Positions 36,214 to 45,356 of a stretch of DNA of 64,000 nucleotides are shown piece after piece. The position numbers and the translations under genes are program-made. The stretch spans positions 62,001 to 126,000 of the forward strand of contig NZ_CP015820.1 in NCBI RefSeq assembly GCF_002007485.1. Direction: 5' to 3'. The notes beneath the pieces are model-generated. The model ran no database searches, had not been told where the DNA came from, and worked only from the letters and a program-made list of their open reading frames with translations. The DNA comes from Ditibartonella apihabitans (GTDB lineage: Bacteria > Pseudomonadota > Alphaproteobacteria > Rhizobiales > Rhizobiaceae). Position 1 is the stretch's first letter. Each line of letters opens with the position of its first letter.

Positions 36214-36860
36214 GGTTTCCATTCCAGAAAATTGGCAATGAGTTGAAGGCCGAGACGCTGGCTTTTTTCCGGATGAAACTGCGTCCCGAACATATTGTCG
36301 CGGATAACTGCTGCGGTGGCCGGCCCGCCATAATCGGTGACTGCCAATAATTCATCAGGATTTTGGCAATCAAGTTGGTAGGAATGGACAAAATAGGCAT
36401 GAAGCCCCTGTTCACCGGTGAGGATGCCGGAAAATAGCGGATGGCTCCGTTTCAATTCGAGCGTGTTCCAGCCGATCTGGGGCACTTTCAAAGCAGCGTC
36501 TTGAGGCTTTATCAAAGTAACATCACCCTTAATCCAGTTAAGTCCGTTGGTGGTTGTTTTTTCCATTCCACGGGACGCCATGAGCTGCATGCCAACGCAA
36601 ATCCCCATAAAGGGATAGCCGCCTTTGAGCACCCTTTCATTCAAAGCTTCAACCATTCCCTGAACGGCATCAAGTCCCGCCCGACAATCGGCATAGGCAC
36701 CGACGCCTGGCAAAACCACGCGGTCGGCTTTCATAACATCTTCTGCCCGATTGGTGAGGACAATATTTGCATTTATGCCATGGTCATGGCTTGCGCGCTC
36801 GAAAGCTTTTGTGGCCGAGCGTAAATTGCCGGAGCCGTAGTCGATAATTGCGACTTGCAT
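36210..36860 (-). CDS. hisH: Imidazole glycerol phosphate synthase, glutaminase subunit
   Basis: Class I glutamine amidotransferase that supplies ammonia to HisF. The nucleophilic Cys lies in [16 protein letters not shown] near residue 88, and the His-Glu pair in [15 protein letters not shown] near residue 195. The N-terminus [21 protein letters not shown] is diagnostic. It is 216 residues long, 4 bases after the hisB stop, and overlaps hisA. Confidence 0.95.
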   Translation of the reverse strand: MQVAIIDYGSGNLRSATKAFERASHDHGINANIVLTNRAEDVMKADRVVLPGVGAYADCRAGLDAVQGMVEALNERVLKGGYPFMGICVGMQLMASRGMEKTTTNGLNWIKGDVTLIKPQDAALKVPQIGWNTLELKRSHPLFSGILTGEQGLHAYFVHSYQLDCQNPDELLAVTDYGGPATAAVIRDNMFGTQFHPEKSQRLGLQLIANFLEWKP

Positions 36861-36864
36861 TTTA

Positions 36865-37461
36865 TCAGCCTTTCAAAGTGCCTTTGGTCGAGGGCACAGC
36901 GTTTTTCTGGCGCGGGTCTTCCTCGATTGCAGCACGTAAAACGCGGGCTACCGATTTGAATGCGGTCTCAGCGATATGGTGGCTATTCAAACCATAATGA
37001 TTGACAATATGAAGCGTTATTCCGGCATGTTGGGAAAAGGCTTGAAAAAACTCTCTGACCAATTCGGTATCGAAAGAGCCGATTTTTTGTGTCGGAAATT
37101 CAACCTTGAAAATAAGAAACGGGCGCCCCGATACATCAATGGCCGCTCTCGTGCAGGTTTCATCCATAGCAAGATCAAGCGAAGCATAACGGCGAATGCC
37201 GCGCCGCTCGCCCAAAGCCTGTTTGATAGCTTCACCCAACGCAATTCCGCAATCTTCAACCGTGTGATGATCGTCAATATAGGTGTCGCCGACAGCCTTG
37301 ATTTTCATATCAATCAATGAATGGCGGGAAAGTTGTTCCAACATATGATTGAAAAATCCTACACCGGTATCAATCTCGAATGTTCCTGTTCCGTCTAGGT
37401 TGACCGAAACCGAAATATCTGTCTCATTGGTTTTGCGTTTTATCGTTGCTGAGCGCGTCAT
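36865..37461 (-). CDS. hisB: Imidazoleglycerol-phosphate dehydratase
   Basis: Dehydrates imidazole glycerol phosphate to imidazole acetol phosphate. The manganese-binding repeats are [20 protein letters not shown] near residue 70 and [18 protein letters not shown] near residue 165, and the [19 protein letters not shown] block near residue 35 is diagnostic. From the ATG at 37461 it has 198 residues, the single-domain type without the E. coli phosphatase half. A longer frame to 37533 adds residues that are not part of the family. It is the first gene of the minus-strand run hisB-H-A-F-E-coaA-pep-nlpC. Confidence 0.95.
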   Translation of the reverse strand: MTRSATIKRKTNETDISVSVNLDGTGTFEIDTGVGFFNHMLEQLSRHSLIDMKIKAVGDTYIDDHHTVEDCGIALGEAIKQALGERRGIRRYASLDLAMDETCTRAAIDVSGRPFLIFKVEFPTQKIGSFDTELVREFFQAFSQHAGITLHIVNHYGLNSHHIAETAFKSVARVLRAAIEEDPRQKNAVPSTKGTLKG

Positions 37462-37661
37462 TTTGTTCCCGTTCCAAGAAGCTTGAAAGAAGCTCCACTT
37501 GTTGTCATTTTCAAAACCTGACGATGAGCACAAGGCTTAACGAAGCAGTGTTATTTATAAGCTTTGCCAGCGTCACTTTTGAAGTAAAATATGTTAAATC
37601 ATTCGTGCAAAATATCCAATTGCTTTCACGTTTTTTTCATTGGTGAACCGCTTTTGTGACT

Positions 37662-38675
37662 TTAAACGGTTTCGACTGTCTCGCCGATTTGCCAGTGACC
37701 CCATTCTTTTTCAATTTCTTCTTTATCATGACCGGCTGAAAGGAGAGCCCATAATAACAGCCGCGCTTTTAAGGGCGAAAGCCACCCGCCCATCAGCACG
37801 CCGTTTTTCATCAGATCAATTTCCGAACCTTTATAGCCATAGGTTCTCTCACTCGTTGGCCCGCTATAGGCCCGTGTTGCCACAATAACCGGCAGAGTGC
37901 CCGCATAATTTTTAATAATATCGGCTTCCTCGAAACTGACATGGCCTGAGCCGAAACCGGCAATCACAACGCCCTGATAAATGCCTCTTGAAAATAAGAG
38001 TTCAAGATGATCTCCTCCTGAAGAAAGGCAGGCTTCGACAAGCGCAACTTTTTTATCAAGCGTTTTCGGCCGGCTTAGCGGTTTTGGTCGTCTATCGATA
38101 GAGTGGAAGTAAACCGGTTTTTCCTCGACAATCACACCAAGCGGGCCGACTAAACCTGATTTGAAAGTTTCAACTTTAAGCGAATGACTTTTTCTTACAA
38201 AATAGGGAGAGTGGATTTCGTCATTCATCACCACCAAAGCGCCGCGGCCAATGCTTTGTTCATCTATTGCCACGAGCAAAGAGGATAAAAGATTGGCTGG
38301 CCCGTCGGCACCGGCTGCCATTGGTGCGCGCATAGCACCGGTAATAACAAGCGGCTGTGGTTTTTGCCAATAAAGTGAAAGGAGAAATGCTGATTCTTCA
38401 AGCGTGTCAGTGCCTTGCGTCAGAATGACAGCTTTTGCACCTTCATCAATCTGGTTATTTGCCCAATCAAGAGCTTCAAACAACACTTTGAAGGAAAGCG
38501 AACCGCTTGGCAGTTTTGCCAATGTTTCGGCATGTATTGTAGCAAGTTCGGAAATACCGGGAACCGATTTTGCGAGCTGGTCGGCCGAAAGTTCAGGCTC
38601 CACTCCGCCGGACTTTCCGGCAACCATGGCAATTGTGCCACCCAATGCACCAATAGCAACTGTCGGCAATGGCAT
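37662..38675 (-). CDS. L-asparaginase
   Basis: Hydrolyses asparagine to aspartate and ammonia. The two threonine sites are visible: IGALGGTIAMV near residue 9 (the TGGTIA-type motif, here LGGTIA) and LTQGTDTLEESAF near residue 88, with the GAMRAPMAAGADGPANLL block near residue 115. The 337-residue length fits bacterial asparaginases. No signal peptide is seen, which points to the cytosolic type I rather than a secreted type II. It stands between hisB and hslV, breaking the usual hslV-hisB neighbourhood. Confidence 0.9.
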   Translation of the reverse strand: MPLPTVAIGALGGTIAMVAGKSGGVEPELSADQLAKSVPGISELATIHAETLAKLPSGSLSFKVLFEALDWANNQIDEGAKAVILTQGTDTLEESAFLLSLYWQKPQPLVITGAMRAPMAAGADGPANLLSSLLVAIDEQSIGRGALVVMNDEIHSPYFVRKSHSLKVETFKSGLVGPLGVIVEEKPVYFHSIDRRPKPLSRPKTLDKKVALVEACLSSGGDHLELLFSRGIYQGVVIAGFGSGHVSFEEADIIKNYAGTLPVIVATRAYSGPTSERTYGYKGSEIDLMKNGVLMGGWLSPLKARLLLWALLSAGHDKEEIEKEWGHWQIGETVETV

Positions 38676-38835
38676 TTTCTGTTTTCCTTTGAGAGTTCGA
38701 ATTTGCCAAGCATTAGCAGCATTTGATCAAGTCAACAATGCGCTTTGATAACAAGTTATAATCGAGCGGTTTTGTTCAAAAATGAATGTTTTTTTAAAAA
38801 TCGGGACGGTTTTTAAAATGTCTTTGTCAATATGG

Positions 38836-38865
38836 TTGAGTTTTAATGTGCGAATTCCTAAATAT
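38836..38865 (+). promoter_or_regulatory. Possible heat-shock promoter of hslVU
   Basis: TTGAG (38836-38840) and CCTAAATAT (38857-38865), 16 bases apart, loosely resemble the RpoH pattern and lie 70 bases before hslV, a known heat-shock gene. The -35 lacks the leading C, so this is weaker than the dnaK promoter. Confidence 0.35.
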
Positions 38866-38933
38866 GCACTCTGTATAGCCGCTTTTCATTGCTTTTAACG
38901 AGGATGGAGCGTGTGGATAAAAGGAGTTTACTT

Positions 38934-39491
38934 GTGACAGAACATAAGCCCGATACAATGTATGGCACGACCATCATTACAGTTCGTAAAGGCAATAAGG
39001 TTGTCATTGCCGGCGATGGACAGGTGACATTGGGGCAGACAATCATGAAGGGTAATGCAAGAAAAGTACGCCGCATTGGCAAGAATGGATCGGTTATTGC
39101 CGGTTTTGCCGGTGCAACAGCCGACGCATTTACCTTGCTTGAACGGCTTGAAACCAAGCTTGAACAATATCCTGACCAATTGATGCGTGCCTGTGTTGAA
39201 CTTGCCAAGGATTGGCGCACCGATCGTTATTTGCGTAAATTGGAAGCGATGATGCTGGTGGCCGATAAAAATGTAACATTGGCTTTGACAGGGCTCGGCG
39301 ATGTGCTTGAACCTGAAGATGGCATTATGGCAATCGGTTCGGGCGGCAACTTTGCTCTTTCGGCAGCGCGTGCACTGATCGACACCGATATGGATGCCGA
39401 AACAATTGCCCGCAAAGCCATGAAGATTGCTTCCGATATTTGCGTTTACACCAATAGCAACTTTATTGTTGAAACGCTTGATGCCGAATAA
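38934..39491 (+). CDS. hslV: HslV peptidase, ClpYQ/HslUV complex
   Basis: Threonine peptidase subunit of the HslUV protease. The GTG at 38934 gives [20 protein letters not shown] with AAGGAG seven bases before it, and the catalytic Thr is the first T of TTIITV after an 11-residue propeptide. Other family blocks are [25 protein letters not shown] and [19 protein letters not shown]. The mature enzyme would have about 174 residues. An upstream in-frame ATG at 38889 would add 15 residues and is less likely. hslU follows after 79 bases, with a hairpin between. Confidence 0.95.
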   Translation: MTEHKPDTMYGTTIITVRKGNKVVIAGDGQVTLGQTIMKGNARKVRRIGKNGSVIAGFAGATADAFTLLERLETKLEQYPDQLMRACVELAKDWRTDRYLRKLEAMMLVADKNVTLALTGLGDVLEPEDGIMAIGSGGNFALSAARALIDTDMDAETIARKAMKIASDICVYTNSNFIVETLDAE

Positions 39492-39510
39492 TGATTGAAT
39501 GTTTCCATGT

Positions 39511-39549
39511 CACTTCTTGTCGAAAGAGCTTTAAACCTGACAAGAAGTG
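39511..39549 (+). repeat. Intercistronic stem-loop between hslV and hslU
   Basis: CACTTCTTGTC (39511-39521) and GACAAGAAGTG (39539-39549) form a perfect 11-bp stem with a 17-base loop. No T-run follows, so it is not a simple terminator. It may stabilise one cistron or attenuate hslU relative to hslV. Confidence 0.7.
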
Positions 39550-39570
39550 CGAAAGAGAGAGCACTTTTAG

Positions 39571-40881
39571 ATGAGTTCTGTATTTTCCCCCCGCGAAATA
39601 GTTTCCGAGCTTGATCGCTTTATTATCGGACAAAAAGATGCCAAACGTGCTGTTGCTATAGCATTGCGTAACCGCTGGCGTCGTCAGCAGCTTCAAGGCG
39701 AAATGCGCGAAGAAGTGATGCCGAAAAATATTCTGATGATCGGGCCGACCGGTGTCGGCAAGACCGAAATTGCCCGCCGCCTTGCAAAACTTGCCGGCTC
39801 ACCTTTTGTCAAGGTTGAAGCCACCAAGTTTACAGAGGTCGGCTATGTCGGCCGTGATGTCGAACAGATTATTCGTGATCTTGTTGAAGTGGCCATTAAT
39901 CTTGTCCGTGAAAAAAAACGTGAAGCGGTGAAAGCCAAAGCCCATATCAACGCAGAAGAACGTGTTCTGGATGCGCTGGTTGGCAAAACCGCAAGTCCTG
40001 CAACGCGCGACAGTTTCCGCAAAAAATTGCGTGAGGGCGAGCTTGATGATAACGAAATTGAAATAGAGGTTGCCGATAACAGCCCGAATAGTGCCCCCAC
40101 CTTCGACATTCCAGGTATGCCGGGCGCGCAAATGGGCATTATGAATTTGTCCGATATTTTCGGTAAGATGGGTGGACGCACCAAGACACGGAAAACCACG
40201 GTCAAAAATGCATTCAAACCATTGATTGAAGATGAGTCTGACAAGCTTCTCGATCAGGATCAGATTATTCAGGAAGCGCTTCGTTCCACTGAAAATGACG
40301 GTATTGTCTTTATTGACGAGATCGACAAGATCGCAGCGCGTGAAGGCGGCCTTGGTGCCGGTGTTTCGCGCGAAGGTGTGCAGCGCGATCTGTTACCTTT
40401 GATTGAAGGAACAACCGTTGCCACCAAATATGGTCAAATCAAAACCGATCATATTCTGTTTATCGCTTCCGGTGCGTTTCATGTTTCGAAACCTTCCGAT
40501 CTTTTGCCTGAACTTCAGGGGCGTTTGCCAATCAGGGTCGAACTTAATGCGCTCACACGGGAAGATTTCCGCCGCATTCTTACCGAAACGGAAGTCAGTC
40601 TTATCAAGCAATATATCGCTTTGATGGCGACTGAAAATGTGACGCTCGAAATTACCGATGATGCCATTGATGCTCTCGCCGATATAGCAGTAGATTTGAA
40701 CTCTACTGTAGAAAATATCGGTGCCCGCCGTCTGCAAACAGTGATGGAACGCGTTCTTGACGAAATTTCCTTCACAGCACCCGATAAATCGGGCACAACC
40801 TTCAAGGTTGATGCGGCTTATGTCAAAAAAGCAGTGGGTGACCTTGCAGCCAATGCCGATTTGTCGCGGTTTATTCTGTAA
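39571..40881 (+). CDS. hslU: HslU ATPase, HslUV complex
   Basis: AAA+ unfoldase that feeds HslV. Walker A is [15 protein letters not shown] near residue 58, Walker B is [13 protein letters not shown] near residue 252, and the pore GYVGRDVE motif is present near residue 91. The sensor region and C-terminal [10 protein letters not shown] tail are intact; the C-terminal peptide docks into HslV. The protein has 436 residues. The I-domain between about residues 110 and 240 is present. It lies 79 bases after hslV and has a strong terminator after it. Confidence 0.97.
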   Translation: MSSVFSPREIVSELDRFIIGQKDAKRAVAIALRNRWRRQQLQGEMREEVMPKNILMIGPTGVGKTEIARRLAKLAGSPFVKVEATKFTEVGYVGRDVEQIIRDLVEVAINLVREKKREAVKAKAHINAEERVLDALVGKTASPATRDSFRKKLREGELDDNEIEIEVADNSPNSAPTFDIPGMPGAQMGIMNLSDIFGKMGGRTKTRKTTVKNAFKPLIEDESDKLLDQDQIIQEALRSTENDGIVFIDEIDKIAAREGGLGAGVSREGVQRDLLPLIEGTTVATKYGQIKTDHILFIASGAFHVSKPSDLLPELQGRLPIRVELNALTREDFRRILTETEVSLIKQYIALMATENVTLEITDDAIDALADIAVDLNSTVENIGARRLQTVMERVLDEISFTAPDKSGTTFKVDAAYVKKAVGDLAANADLSRFIL

Positions 40882-40913
40882 TTTCAAAACAAAGAGATTG
40901 CATTTAATCTATT

Positions 40914-40937
40914 AAAACAGCCCTTCGGGGCTGTTTT
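40914..40937. terminator. Bidirectional intrinsic terminator after hslU
   Basis: AAAACAGCCC-TTCG-GGGCTGTTTT is a perfect 10-bp stem with a UUCG tetraloop, flanked by A and T so it works both ways. It sits between convergent hslU and the YeiH gene. Confidence 0.9.
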
Positions 40938-40975
40938 ATTTTGAATATATCGTCGTTTAGTGCACTTCCGGCTAT

Positions 40976-41992
40976 TTATGACAATTGAAGGAGCGAGATC
41001 ATTGTCAGGCTTGCGGTCGCCAGAATGATGATGGATATGAAAGCTGTCAGGACAACTCGTGGTCCGGATTTTTTCAAAGCCTTTATATCAACACCCAGCC
41101 CTAAAGCGGCCATTGAAATAACGGTCAGGATTTTTGCCACAAAAGCCATGGTGTCGAGTGCCAATTGCGGAATGATAGCGCAGGAATTGGCAAGCAAAAG
41201 AATGACGAAGCCGATAATGAACCACGGCACCATTTTGCTGAATTTGAGTTTGGTGTTGGCACCGAGCCCGTAAATGAGGCCGATCACGAATATCACCGGC
41301 CCAAGCATCAACACACGAACAAGTTTGACAAGCGTGGCTGTCTGTACACTGATAAGTGATACAGGTGCAGCCGCAGCCAAAACTTGCGGCACAGCATAAA
41401 CAGTCATACCGGCAAGAACCCCGTATTGCTTAAAGCTTAAACCTGCTAACGGGACTGCAAGTGGCAAGACCAGAATAACAACAATACCGAGCGCGGCTGT
41501 AAAAGCGATTGACGAAGCCACATCCGAGCCTTCTGCCTTGATGACAGGTGCAACAGCCGCAATCGCCGAATTTCCGCAAATCGAATTGCCACAGGCAACA
41601 AGCAAGGCGAGACGGGGGCCAAGGCCCAAAAGCCTGCCAATTGCATAGGTTATGGCAATCACACAGGCCACAATGACGATAATGCCGACAAGCAATCCGA
41701 AACCGGCCGCGATGACCGCGCTCACACTGATACTTGCACCCAATAATAGAACCGCACATTCAAGAAGAATTTTTGCCGAAAATCCCACCCCTTCCGCATA
41801 TTGGGATGGAATGCCTTTGACTGTCCGGATGATTGCACCAATCAGTATGGCAAGAACCAGACTTTCAAGCCAGGCCTCGCCGAAGATGAGTTTTTCAAGC
41901 TTTTCCAGAACAATGGCAACAGCCGAAATAACCGCGCATAATATAATGCCCGGTGCAAAACGAAAGAAAATTGCCTGAATTCGGCTAGCCAT
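40976..41992 (-). CDS. YeiH family putative sulfate exporter
   Basis: A 338-residue membrane protein of the UPF0324/YeiH family (PSE transporters), with about ten helices. Family blocks are LLECAVLLLGASIS near residue 75, LLVACGNSICGNSAIAAVAPVIKAEGSDVASSIAF near residue 131 and QYGVLAGMTVYAVPQVLAAAA near residue 190. Members are described as sulfate or sulfite exporters, with weak support. It is divergent from a LysR regulator, as YeiH is from YeiE in enterobacteria, so it is the likely target of that regulator. Confidence 0.87.
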   Translation of the reverse strand: MASRIQAIFFRFAPGIILCAVISAVAIVLEKLEKLIFGEAWLESLVLAILIGAIIRTVKGIPSQYAEGVGFSAKILLECAVLLLGASISVSAVIAAGFGLLVGIIVIVACVIAITYAIGRLLGLGPRLALLVACGNSICGNSAIAAVAPVIKAEGSDVASSIAFTAALGIVVILVLPLAVPLAGLSFKQYGVLAGMTVYAVPQVLAAAAPVSLISVQTATLVKLVRVLMLGPVIFVIGLIYGLGANTKLKFSKMVPWFIIGFVILLLANSCAIIPQLALDTMAFVAKILTVISMAALGLGVDIKALKKSGPRVVLTAFISIIILATASLTMISLLQLS

Positions 41993-42066
41993 GTTGAAAT
42001 ATCCTTTTTTTTAAAATCTGCTAGCGCGGTTTAATCATGTAATCAATTTTCAAATATGTTATGAAT

Positions 42067-42085
42067 TGTTCGATTTAATCGAACA
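42067..42085. promoter_or_regulatory. Perfect palindrome in the YeiH/LysR divergent region
   Basis: TGTTCGATTTAATCGAACA is a perfect 9-1-9 palindrome, 11 bases before the LysR ATG and 74 bases from the YeiH start. LysR-type regulators usually bind dyads of this kind; its position at the regulator's own start suggests autorepression. Confidence 0.7.
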
Positions 42086-42096
42086 TTGGCACGGCA

Positions 42097-42978
42097 ATGA
42101 TTACATTTGAACAGATGCGGATATTTCTGGCTGTCGCCGAACGCGAGCATTTGACCGAAGCGGCAAAAGCGCTTTTGTTGACACCTTCTGCCGTTTCCAG
42201 TGCCATCCATATGATTGAAGAACATTATCAGGTGCGTCTTTTCAATCGCATTGGCCGACGTATCCAGTTGAGTGATGCGGGTTCTGTCTTTGTTGAAGAT
42301 TGCCGCCACACATTGGCGCAAGTCAAAGTCGCGGAAACAACTTTGCGTGAATTTAGCGGTCTTAAACGTGGAGCACTTGGTTTATTTGCGAGCCAGACAA
42401 TCGCCAATTATTTTTTGCCACCGGTCATTGCAAAATTTCGCAATTTATATCCGGCAATTACTGTCAAAATGTCGATCGGTAACACCGAACAGGTCGAAAA
42501 TGCTGTTCTATCGGGGGTAACAGACATCGGTTTTGCCGAAGGGACTATAAAAAATGAAAGCCTTCATCGTCAAAAAGTGGCTGATGATGAATTGTTCATT
42601 ATTGCCGCAAAAAACCATCCTCTTACGAATAAACCGTCGGTGAAGTATAAAGATATTTCAGCGTTTCCGTGGATTTTGCGTGAAAAGGGCTCGGGAACAC
42701 GAGCCATTTTCGAGCAAGCGCTTTCAAACCATGGTTATGACCTGGCAGATCTTGAAGTGATGCAGACTTTCCCCTCGAATGAAGCGGTGCTGTCGGCGGT
42801 TGCGGCATCAAATGCTCTGACTGCCATTTCAAAACGTGCGGTTTCGGCTTCGCTTGCCGCAGGACTTGTTGAAAAGTTGAATTTTTTATCCGTAAAACGG
42901 GATTTTTTACTGTTACTCAATCCGCAGCGCTTCAAAACCAAAGCGGTTGGTGCTTTTATTGATTTGCTTGATGGCTGA
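42097..42978 (+). CDS. LysR-type transcriptional regulator (YeiE-like)
   Basis: A 293-residue regulator. The N-terminal winged helix-turn-helix is MITFEQMRIFLAVAEREHLTEAAKALLLTPSAVSSAIHMIEEHYQVRLFNRIGRRIQLSDAG, followed by the effector-binding domain with GLFASQTIANYFLPPVIAKFRNLYPAITV. It is divergent from the YeiH exporter and is its probable regulator. A perfect palindrome just upstream is the likely operator. The effector is unknown; the E. coli relative YeiE has been linked to sulfite or iron conditions, but that is not shown here. Confidence 0.9.
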   Translation: MITFEQMRIFLAVAEREHLTEAAKALLLTPSAVSSAIHMIEEHYQVRLFNRIGRRIQLSDAGSVFVEDCRHTLAQVKVAETTLREFSGLKRGALGLFASQTIANYFLPPVIAKFRNLYPAITVKMSIGNTEQVENAVLSGVTDIGFAEGTIKNESLHRQKVADDELFIIAAKNHPLTNKPSVKYKDISAFPWILREKGSGTRAIFEQALSNHGYDLADLEVMQTFPSNEAVLSAVAASNALTAISKRAVSASLAAGLVEKLNFLSVKRDFLLLLNPQRFKTKAVGAFIDLLDG

Positions 42979-43061
42979 TTTGGTTAAACCGACAAGCAAT
43001 AAGGTTAAAACAATGTGGGAAAGAAACAGTCAGACGAATAATGAACTGCCGGATGGGACCG

Positions 43062-43886
43062 ATGATGAAGAAAACTCTTATGATGCTTTTTTGGGGGTGC
43101 TCTTTCTTAACACTGACACATGCCGATGCGTCGAAACTCAATGATGTCCTTGACATTAAAACATTACGCGTTTGCACCACCGGTGACTATAAACCTTATA
43201 GCTTTTTGAAAACGGATGGCACTTACGAAGGTATCGACATTTCCATGGCGCATTCTCTGGCCAAATCGCTTGGTGCCGAGGTAGAATTTGTGCAAACAAG
43301 CTGGAAAACGCTGATGGCGGATTTCCTTGATGACAAATGCGATATAGCAATGGGCGGAATTTCCATTTCGCTTGCCCGCCAACAACAGGTTTATATGTCG
43401 GAACCACTTGGAGTGGATGGCAAAATTCCGTTTGTACGCTGTGAAGATGCTAAAAAATATAATACGTTAAGTGCACTCAACCACAAGACTGTTCGTGCGA
43501 TCGAACCGGCCGGCGGAACCAATGAGGCATTTGTCAGAAAATATATGCCGAATGCAAAACTCGAACTTTTTCATGACAATACGACGATTTTTAAAAATCT
43601 CGTCGACAAAAAAGCCGATGTCATGATTACCGATGCATCCGAAGCTCTTTATCAAAAACGGTATTATCCGACTTTATGTGCTGTCAATCCGGATAAACCT
43701 TTGGAATTTTTCGAGAAGGGCTACATGCTTCCGAAAGGCGATATCAGTTGGAAACTTTATGTCGACCAATGGCTGCATTTGATGCAGAAAAATGGCGAAT
43801 ATAATGCAATTTCCGCCCATTGGCTGAAGGTAGATGATGTTGGACATCATGATAAAAAACATGCCACAACCAAACATAGCCACTAA
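43062..43886 (+). CDS. PheC-like periplasmic cyclohexadienyl/arogenate dehydratase
   Basis: A 274-residue protein of the solute-binding fold (type 2 periplasmic binding protein), close to cyclohexadienyl dehydratase PheC, which makes phenylpyruvate from prephenate or phenylalanine from arogenate in the periplasm. Motifs: LRVCTTGDYKPYSFLKTDGTYEGIDISMA near residue 34, TSWKTLMADFLDDKCDIAMGGISISLARQQ near residue 79, GGTNEAFVRKYM near residue 150, ADVMITDA near residue 188, YVDQWLHLM near residue 240. Signal peptide MKKTLMMLFWGCSFLTLTHADA; two adjacent ATGs at 43062 and 43065. The C-terminus ends in a His-rich tail (HHDKKHATTKHSH) absent from the classical enzyme. An amino acid binding role remains possible. 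Confidence 0.78.
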   Translation: MMKKTLMMLFWGCSFLTLTHADASKLNDVLDIKTLRVCTTGDYKPYSFLKTDGTYEGIDISMAHSLAKSLGAEVEFVQTSWKTLMADFLDDKCDIAMGGISISLARQQQVYMSEPLGVDGKIPFVRCEDAKKYNTLSALNHKTVRAIEPAGGTNEAFVRKYMPNAKLELFHDNTTIFKNLVDKKADVMITDASEALYQKRYYPTLCAVNPDKPLEFFEKGYMLPKGDISWKLYVDQWLHLMQKNGEYNAISAHWLKVDDVGHHDKKHATTKHSH

Positions 43887-44062
43887 ATATAGCTCGCCGG
43901 ACTAAGATTGGTGTAAATTGCCGAAATAAGATACCCCGTTCATTCACCAAAACAGTCTCATGTTGTCTGATGTGTTTTTTTAAATTTCTCGATAAATCAA
44001 CAGAGTTAGCCGGTTGCAGTTGCTGCAAACAGAAGAATATTAAATAGCTCTAAAATGTCAAA

Positions 44063-44090
44063 AAACGGAAGCATTTTACGGCCTCCGTTT
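44063..44090 (-). terminator. Intrinsic terminator after the OlsB-like gene
   Basis: AAACGGAAGC (44063-44072) pairs with GCCTCCGTTT (44081-44090), a 9-of-10 bp stem; read on the minus strand it is followed by T-runs. It lies 50 bases after the minus-strand gene ending at 44143. Confidence 0.7.
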
Positions 44091-44142
44091 CTTGAACTTT
44101 AGTTTATGGGCAAAAACATTTCTGTCTTTTATAGGTGTTGTT

Positions 44143-44880
44143 TCAACCAACAATTTTTTTGGCTGGAAATAATAAAAATACGCGTGTTTCATTGCTTGCA
44201 CGGTCAACCACAGCATTATCGGCAACTTTTGCTCCAACACGCAAGCAATAGCGCAGCATGGGCGGAAGCGAAGAAAATGCTTCATCGGGCTTGATGGCCT
44301 CTTCAGGCATAATATCCATGGTCACACCATGGGCAGCACGCAAATGAACGCCTGATTGCGCGCGACAAAAATGATAAAGATAGGAAAGTTCCAAAGCATG
44401 AGCGGCAGGATAGCGGCTGTCGAATGCCAGACTTCCAATGACGTAATCGACATTCCGGAGAACGCAAAAGTTCGAAATCGCCTGCCATAAAAGCCCTTGG
44501 GCACGATGGGCCTTCGATTTGTCAAAACATTCAAAAGGAGCAATTGTCAAAAATACCGGTGCATTCTGGCCGCCTTCGACTTCAAAACTTTCGCCGAGAC
44601 TTGTTCCGTCAAGATTTTGATTGGCACCGAGAACATTCGTAAGTGTCATATAGCAACGTGCAACAGGATTTTGCGGATCAGCTTTATCATTGACAACCAT
44701 AACCCATTCGTCACGGTCATCCGGCACATTTTCTTTTGCCGGAACCGTTTTTTCAAGGCTGTCGGATATTCTCTGCAAGCGGGCTTCCAGAGAACCGAAT
44801 GTTGCAAGCAAGAGAGAATCGCTCTTATCGCAATTTTCATTACCCGATGTTTTCAGAACTGTCCTTGCACAAGCTGTCAT
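44143..44880 (-). CDS. Diverged OlsB-like GNAT acyltransferase
   Basis: OlsB acylates ornithine as the first step of ornithine lipid synthesis in many Rhizobiales. The C-terminal part fits: QGLLWQAISNFCVLRNVDYVIGSLAFDSRYPAAHALELSYLYHF near residues 130-175 and LPPMLRYCLRVGAKVADNAVVDRASNETRVFLLFP near residues 205-240. But the N-terminal half is diverged: the usual RYRVF start and the ELGRSC core are absent, replaced by VFLTIAPFECFDKSKAH. The start at 44880 follows GAGGAG; the protein has 245 residues. It may have a new acyl acceptor or be decaying. Function is inferred from the family only. Confidence 0.65.
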   Translation of the reverse strand: MTACARTVLKTSGNENCDKSDSLLLATFGSLEARLQRISDSLEKTVPAKENVPDDRDEWVMVVNDKADPQNPVARCYMTLTNVLGANQNLDGTSLGESFEVEGGQNAPVFLTIAPFECFDKSKAHRAQGLLWQAISNFCVLRNVDYVIGSLAFDSRYPAAHALELSYLYHFCRAQSGVHLRAAHGVTMDIMPEEAIKPDEAFSSLPPMLRYCLRVGAKVADNAVVDRASNETRVFLLFPAKKIVG

Positions 44881-45356
44881 TTCAATGCTCCTCATTGAAG
44901 CGTTGTTGATTTAAAAGCAACCAACATCATGTCCTGCTGTCGATTTAGAACTTTCTTATTGCATGACAATGACGGGAAAGTGATTTTTTCAAGGCAATTC
45001 ACAATCGGCCTGAAACAGGATTAACAATTGGTAAATATAGGCTTTTTTCTATGTTTATAAGAGCTTGAGATTGGTTAGCCGGTTTAGAACCGCAATTTTA
45101 TTTCTGTCAAAAAAAGGCAAAGACAGATGTCGGAGAGCGGATGTGCCAAAAATGGATATGATTTTTTGTCCTTTTTCGTCTCGCATAAAGGCTGATGACC
45201 GATCGAAATTGTTTTGTCGTAACCGTTTTCTAGAAAGACGTTGTTATCGAAACGGATGTTTTTTCGTCGTTAGAAAATTTGGATGAGAAGCTGCTGACGG
45301 GCTTTTAAATTTTTGAGCTTATAAACGGGGAATGTTTCAAGTGGCTTGCGGTTATT
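44881..45356. other. 476-base gene-free region between OlsB-like gene and lspA
   Basis: No credible coding frame, hairpin or terminator was found; short open frames here lack ribosome binding sites and motifs. The region is AT-rich. lspA ends at its right border. Confidence 0.55.
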
